The notes under the pieces are model-generated. The model ran no database searches and was not told the DNA's origin. It worked only from the letters and a program-made list of their open reading frames with translations. Shown one piece after another: positions 59,244 through 64,000 of a stretch of 64,000 nt of DNA. This DNA is from Owenia fusiformis (taxonomy: Eukaryota; Annelida; Polychaeta; Sabellida; Oweniidae), in NCBI GenBank assembly GCA_903813345.2, contig CAIIXF020000006.1:6248989-6312988 (forward strand), given 5' to 3'. Made by a program: the position numbers and the translations under genes. The first letter of the stretch is position 1; every line of letters starts with the position of its first letter.

Positions 59244-59766
59244 CCAATATTTAATATTTAACTAATTCATCTACGTAACTTATTTTTGGAGGATTTGGGG
59301 AACTGATATTACGTTCTCCTACATGAGTTCATTTAATAAAAGAGAAGTTTTGCAAAATGTTATTCTTACCTCATGCCTCAAATACATAAAGCATTTAACA
59401 AGGTCTAGAAAAAGCAAGGAACTTACCTTGAAGAAAAGTTTCAGCAAGCCCATGTTACTTTTTTTCATATAGGCATGAAGTAGATGTACATGTATGTTTG
59501 TCACTGTTTCTGTATTATTAATTATGTAACCTAAAAAACATGAATGCATGTTGTAATGTTGTACTGTGAGGGGAATGGGTAAATACCAGATACGTAAATG
59601 AGAGTAGTGGCTATCAGCTGTCAACGAAAATATCAAAAACTTGTATTAAAACTTACACAACATGCCCATGAACTAATCAAATCAGTCCTACATTCTCATA
59701 CCAAGAAACAACATCCCTGAAAATAATCGCCTTTTAAGGGTCCACCCCAATAAGCGCCCAGCGCCC

Positions 59767-59895
59767 TTTCAGGTGTTGTTTCCTAAAATTAACACTCGAT
59801 ACTAGCGCATCTCGTGTAAATTTTGGAAAGCAACATCTTCAAGGAATGGTCATTCCACAATGCACTGAGTCCAGAGTTTAATCCTTAAATCTACT
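59767..59895. repeat. Interspersed repeat shared with 7552-7675
   Basis: TGTTTCCTAAAATTAACA and CAAGGAATGGTCATTCCACA are shared with 7552-7675, and the end shares TTTAATCCTTAAAT with both that copy and 1528-1677. The surrounding 59001-60880 shows no supported gene. Confidence 0.55.
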
Positions 59896-60939
59896 TTTCA
59901 TCTCAAAATTGGGTCAAAATACCTTCTGACAGCAAAAGGCTAACACTACATTAGCATACCCTTGGCTATCAGTATACCAAATTTTGAAGAATATTTTGAA
60001 TTTTGAATTCAAGTAGCTTAGGAGGTCCTCTAGCTGTAGACTTTCTTTTATTTTTTGGTAACCTGTCTGTATTTTGTATCTTTGCACTTCATATAAAATT
60101 TGCTTCTGCTCCATTGATAAAACATGGGGATATCATCATATCGATTTTTTAAAATTTCAAAACGCCATAACTCCCATACTGGAAGACCGATCTAAATTTG
60201 GTATGCAGATTTGTATTCCTGAGAAAATTCTACACGTTTTTCAACTCACAAGTTTTGACCTACTTTCTGGATGCCTATCTCAAAATCAGTACGAATAATC
60301 ACACTCTTGATTTGGCTTTTTCTGAGCTGCATGAAGAAAAAAGATCAAGGAATTATGGTAAATAACTACGAAGACAAATGGCAGAATGCTGAAATGTAAG
60401 ATTTGATCTTGTTCTTGACCTTTGACCTAGATAAAAATTTGACCTAATTTCCCATCAACTAAAGGGCATCAGATGTTAACTATGTAAGCAGGTTAACTTA
60501 GATCTTCTCATTAGTGAGAAAACTTGGGGGAAGAAGAAAAATGACAAAACCAATAGACTCCAGATTTTCAATCTGGCGTCTAATAAAATTACGAACTCCA
60601 ATGCAGTGACTCTGTATAAACACTGCGGCGGGCAGATGAAGAAAATCCCCAAAATATGGTGAAAATAGTTCCCCTTTTCATCGTATATGTGGTCAATTTT
60701 CACACAACTTAAAAATATGTATTCATGAATGTTCCCCAATCATTATTTTGGGGCTTGAGCAAGCTATTGGTAGCACTTTTAGTCCCAAAGAGGTGGATTT
60801 TCAAACTTGCTAGAAGAAAATATTTTCCTGAATCATAATTTTACTTAATGTCTTACCTTTTATTTTTTATTGACCCAGAGATAACTTTTTGCATCGATAT
60901 CGGAAAAATCAGGATGATATTATAAGCCCCAACTTTGGC

Positions 60940-63060
60940 TCTTCGGAAAGGACACACACATAATTGCAATTATTAAAGGGTATATATAAGTTTCATTATA
61001 TGTTCCGCATATTTTGTTTTAAAGCATGCACATATATGGTTCTAAATAACTAATAGTTTTTATCTGAATTATTATCATAGAAATGAAATAGGAAGACCAG
61101 TCTCGTCACTTGTCCTTTGATTTTGGCAAAAAAAGTTCAATCATTTTTCCAATTACGATAAAACTTAATAACGTTGAATATCCTGTTGATTTTTCCTTCT
61201 GTCTGAATCATTACAAAGTCCTTAATAATGTTTGTTTATATATGAGACAATCATGAATGTATATATGTGTACCATATGACTAAACTACACTTGTCCAAAG
61301 CTCTTCGGAAAGGACATTTTTAGTGTATTGCTAAATGCTGTTAAATAGATTGAATTTGTGGGACCAATTTTCGGTGATTGTACATTTGTTTCTATTCGTG
61401 TATTCATGTTTTCGAGATTTACCACAGATTACAACATTATCTGCAATTTTTCATAGGTAGATATATGGGCGATAATAGGGCAGAACATCATTAAAGTCAT
61501 CACTTTAAGGCTATCATGAATGTACTTATAGTTTTTGTAGCTGCTGGGCCAGGGACATGTGGGCCTATGTAACAGCATTATGCACAAAAACGACTCAATT
61601 CTCCCTTTCGCGGTTCGCTCTTTGAATCAGAACGTTCGCAAATATGTACTGAAAAAGCACTCAAAAAGGACAAAATTTGATTGGTCAATATTTTCCCACT
61701 ATGCATTTCGCGTAGCTATTTGCGTGACCCGAAAGTTCTAAATCAACTTAATTACGCAATTTTGTTTTTACACCCGCACGCTTAATAAAACAATGACACC
61801 ATCGAAAGTATTCTTCTTTATCATTGCTTTATTAGTCAGTATACCGAGTTTAATCAATAAAAGATTATACAATGAACAAAAAAATTCGGAAACGAGTACT
61901 ATAGATTTGCTTTCGGACCACTGAACAGATTGACATAGATAATAACGACGCCTCTTCTTTGGTCTACTGCTCAGTTGTTGTGGGTTTTCAACGTAACTCT
62001 ATAATGTAATTTGAAGATGAATACTTTTATTCAGTTGTTGCATTGGTGTTGCAGTTTGTAGTGCGGCAAGATTGGCATGAACGTATTGAAAGTCGAAAGG
62101 AATTGTTTTTTCCAATATGGCGACTAGTCAACTGATCACGTGACCTTCTCTTCCGGAATATTTTCTCACTTTTCAATCATCGTTTTCACCATGCTTTTAA
62201 TCAATGCAATGAAAAAAAAGCTGTTATATTAAGATTAATAAGAGATCAATAGTTTCTTATAATTTTTTCTGTATTCTCGTACGGGAATATGAACGAATAT
62301 ATCGTTTGAAAAATAGGTGTGAAAATCCCCATGTTAAACCTATGAGGGAAAACAAGGAAGTATAAATTTGTTCCTTCACGAACTGCATCATGGGAAATAT
62401 TTTGACCTTATAAGGAAAGATTTTTCGCGTCTCCTCTTTTGAAGAGGGAACAACGATTTCGAGAATTGTTGGTGGTAATTGTCAGTGGATTAAACCTATT
62501 ATCACAGGAAAAATAGTGATGAAGATACAATTTTATATTTGCGGCATTCTTCATTTGCAATTTTACACTTGAGTGTTTTAAAGGATTTACAGCACTGTCC
62601 AAATCAAGATTCAATGTAATATTTGTAAACATTGTGCTAGTGCCTTTATACATCGGTAGAAAAGTTAGTTATTGACATCCAATATAGCATTCCTAATCAG
62701 AGATTGGATTGCTCTTCGGAAAGGACACATTTACTTTTGTAGTTCCTGTTTAAGTCTTAGTTACTTCAGTAAAGATATTTTATGTATAAAAGTTCATCAG
62801 AAAATATGTACCAGTGTGTTTCTCTTTAAAATTGTTGGTAAATGCACTGTTTTGACAGAGTTTGTCTTTTCCGAAGAGCTCTTCGGAAAGGACTTTTTTC
62901 TTGTGTCGGAATTTTAAAATTGATTTTACAGGTATATATGACAGTTCAAAGCTACTAATTTGTTTTGAATATTCAAGAAACTAAATGCATTTTGTTTTAA
63001 AATAGTTTTTAGTGTATCATATTACTTCAGTCTTGAAACACACATGCTCTTCGGAAAAGA
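60940..63060 (+). repeat. Diverged repeats sharing a fixed GCTCTTCGGAAAGGAC word
   Basis: The 16-mer GCTCTTCGGAAAGGAC, or a one-base variant, occurs near 60948, 61301, 62711, 62878 and 63043. The sequence between has little similarity beyond AT-richness and a TTTTGTTTTAAAAT-type phrase. The large gap is where the 0.87-kb inverted duplication sits. At 62868-62889 it is doubled into a 22-bp perfect palindrome (TTTCCGAAGAGCTCTTCGGAAA without its outer bases). Confidence 0.55.
61597..62465 (-). repeat. 0.9-kb inverted duplication, right copy
   Basis: Reverse-oriented partner of 36433-37327. Both ends stop abruptly: outside GAGAATT on one side and TTCTCGAAAT on the other the two loci are unrelated, so the boundaries are those of a discrete mobile or duplicated unit. 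Confidence 0.85.
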
Positions 63061-63540
63061 AATTGCGTGTCGGAAAATCAGTTACTTATTTTGAGAGCCA
63101 ATATCTCAGGAACCGCTACAGCCTTTTCTATAATTTTTTTATTGACAGAATTCTAACATTCAGTACTTTTGATATCATCTTAAAAACACAGTAAGCAAAC
63201 ATTGGAAAATATGTTGAAAATTCTGTCTTTTTTAACATAAAATTTACAATGAAATGTTACACCAACGGTTGTGTGCTACAAGTGGTTAACAAAACTCTAT
63301 TGACTATTATGGACACACTTGTTGCATATCATTTTAAAGCAAATTCCTTAATCTTTCCAATGCAGCCAAATTACTTTAACTTACTCTCTTCAAGTACATG
63401 ATTTACACTACTTGAAGTATATTTGTAAATGTGGATTTTTTCTTGGGAATTCGTTACAAAGAGAATAAGGCATATTTAGATATGTATCGAGAGGATGCAT
63501 AGAATTACAAAACGCGTCGTGTTTACAGCAGTTTTAGGGT

Positions 63541-63700
63541 AAGTACTCTATTATCGCCCGCTCCTGGATTTTGAGAAATATTTTTTTCCTGATATATTCT
63601 TCAATTCTTGTTGATTCCTCGATGTTTCTTGAACTTTGTGAAGCGGGGTGGGCGCTTATTAGAGAGTGGGCGGTAATTACAGAGAATACGGTATATCAAT
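63541..63700. mobile_element. MITE-like element
   Basis: TACTCTATTATCGCCCGCTCC is mirrored by GAGTGGGCGGTAATTACAGAG...TA at the right. The interior GTGGGCGCTTATTAGAG phrase recurs near 10745-10765. The remaining 63701-64000 shows no supported gene. Confidence 0.45.
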
Positions 63701-64000
63701 GCAGATAAGTACTTCTAACTTTGTTTTCATGACTTTATTTCAATGACATTCATTGTATCATGAACAATATGAATATTTCTTGCTGTCTGTTTCCATCAAA
63801 TATCTTTTCTCACTGTGTCTAAAATCTCCTGTAGTAGCAATTGCCCCAACAATTGTATGTTTTCATCCACCAATACCACTTGCTTACACCTTCTACGTAA
63901 CAGTAACTACAGTTCCACGGCATCCAATAATAGCCATAGCCGTATGTGTAGTAGCAGAATAGACATCTGGGAATAAATTAAAATATTATTTATTTTATTT

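Overview
This window is AT-rich nuclear DNA from an animal. Genes are split by many GT-AG introns, and the space between them is filled with short inverted-repeat transposons (MITEs), tRNA-derived SINEs, tandem arrays and decayed retroelements. The gene content and repeat style suggest a marine invertebrate, probably a lophotrochozoan such as a mollusc: GPI-tailed cholinesterase-like esterase, duplicated cytosolic sulfotransferases, arrays ending in GACAGACGGACA runs, AGGTCA-rich repeats. The organism assignment is inference; nothing here names a species.

Layout. 1-473 is a frameshifted 3' fragment of a type II membrane glycosyltransferase-like gene; its intact paralogue is at 5849-6934. Between them, 1996-4728 holds a five-coding-exon gene assembled here from splice sites. 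It encodes a small secreted protein whose mature N-terminus is histidine and which resembles the copper-binding BIM1/X325 (LPMO-auxiliary-like) family. It has two alternative second exons of identical length (76 nt) and phase. A decayed copy of its last exon lies at 18.8 kb. A single-exon MFS transporter is at 12353-13804. A complete ten-exon cholinesterase/carboxylesterase-like gene (592 aa, triad S208-E329-H449) occupies 21806-29077. Directly downstream is a deleted Gypsy/errantivirus-type element (Gag ORF, integrase ORF, broken envelope-like pieces) at about 29.47-32.96 kb. Two tandemly duplicated seven-exon sulfotransferase genes follow: copy A (39085-42974, 344 aa, intact) and copy B (54428-59000, broken by a 4-nt deletion in exon 2).

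Repeats and structure. A 0.9-kb sequence occurs in inverted orientation at 36.4-37.3 and 61.6-62.5 kb, bracketing the sulfotransferase pair. A MITE with CAGGCCTG termini and 6-bp target duplications occurs at 9.6 and 46.9 kb, and its 3' part is tandemly triplicated (340-bp period) at 19.2-20.25 kb. A ~4.7-kb insertion flanked by TTAA (47.9-52.6 kb) contains a 3.5-kb imperfect palindrome with an AGGTCA-rich core. Several of these insertions can be read directly because an uninterrupted paralogous site survives in esterase intron 9.

The genes do not form a pathway together; they look like independent loci. The most interesting item is the BIM1-like copper-protein gene with its mutually exclusive exon pair.
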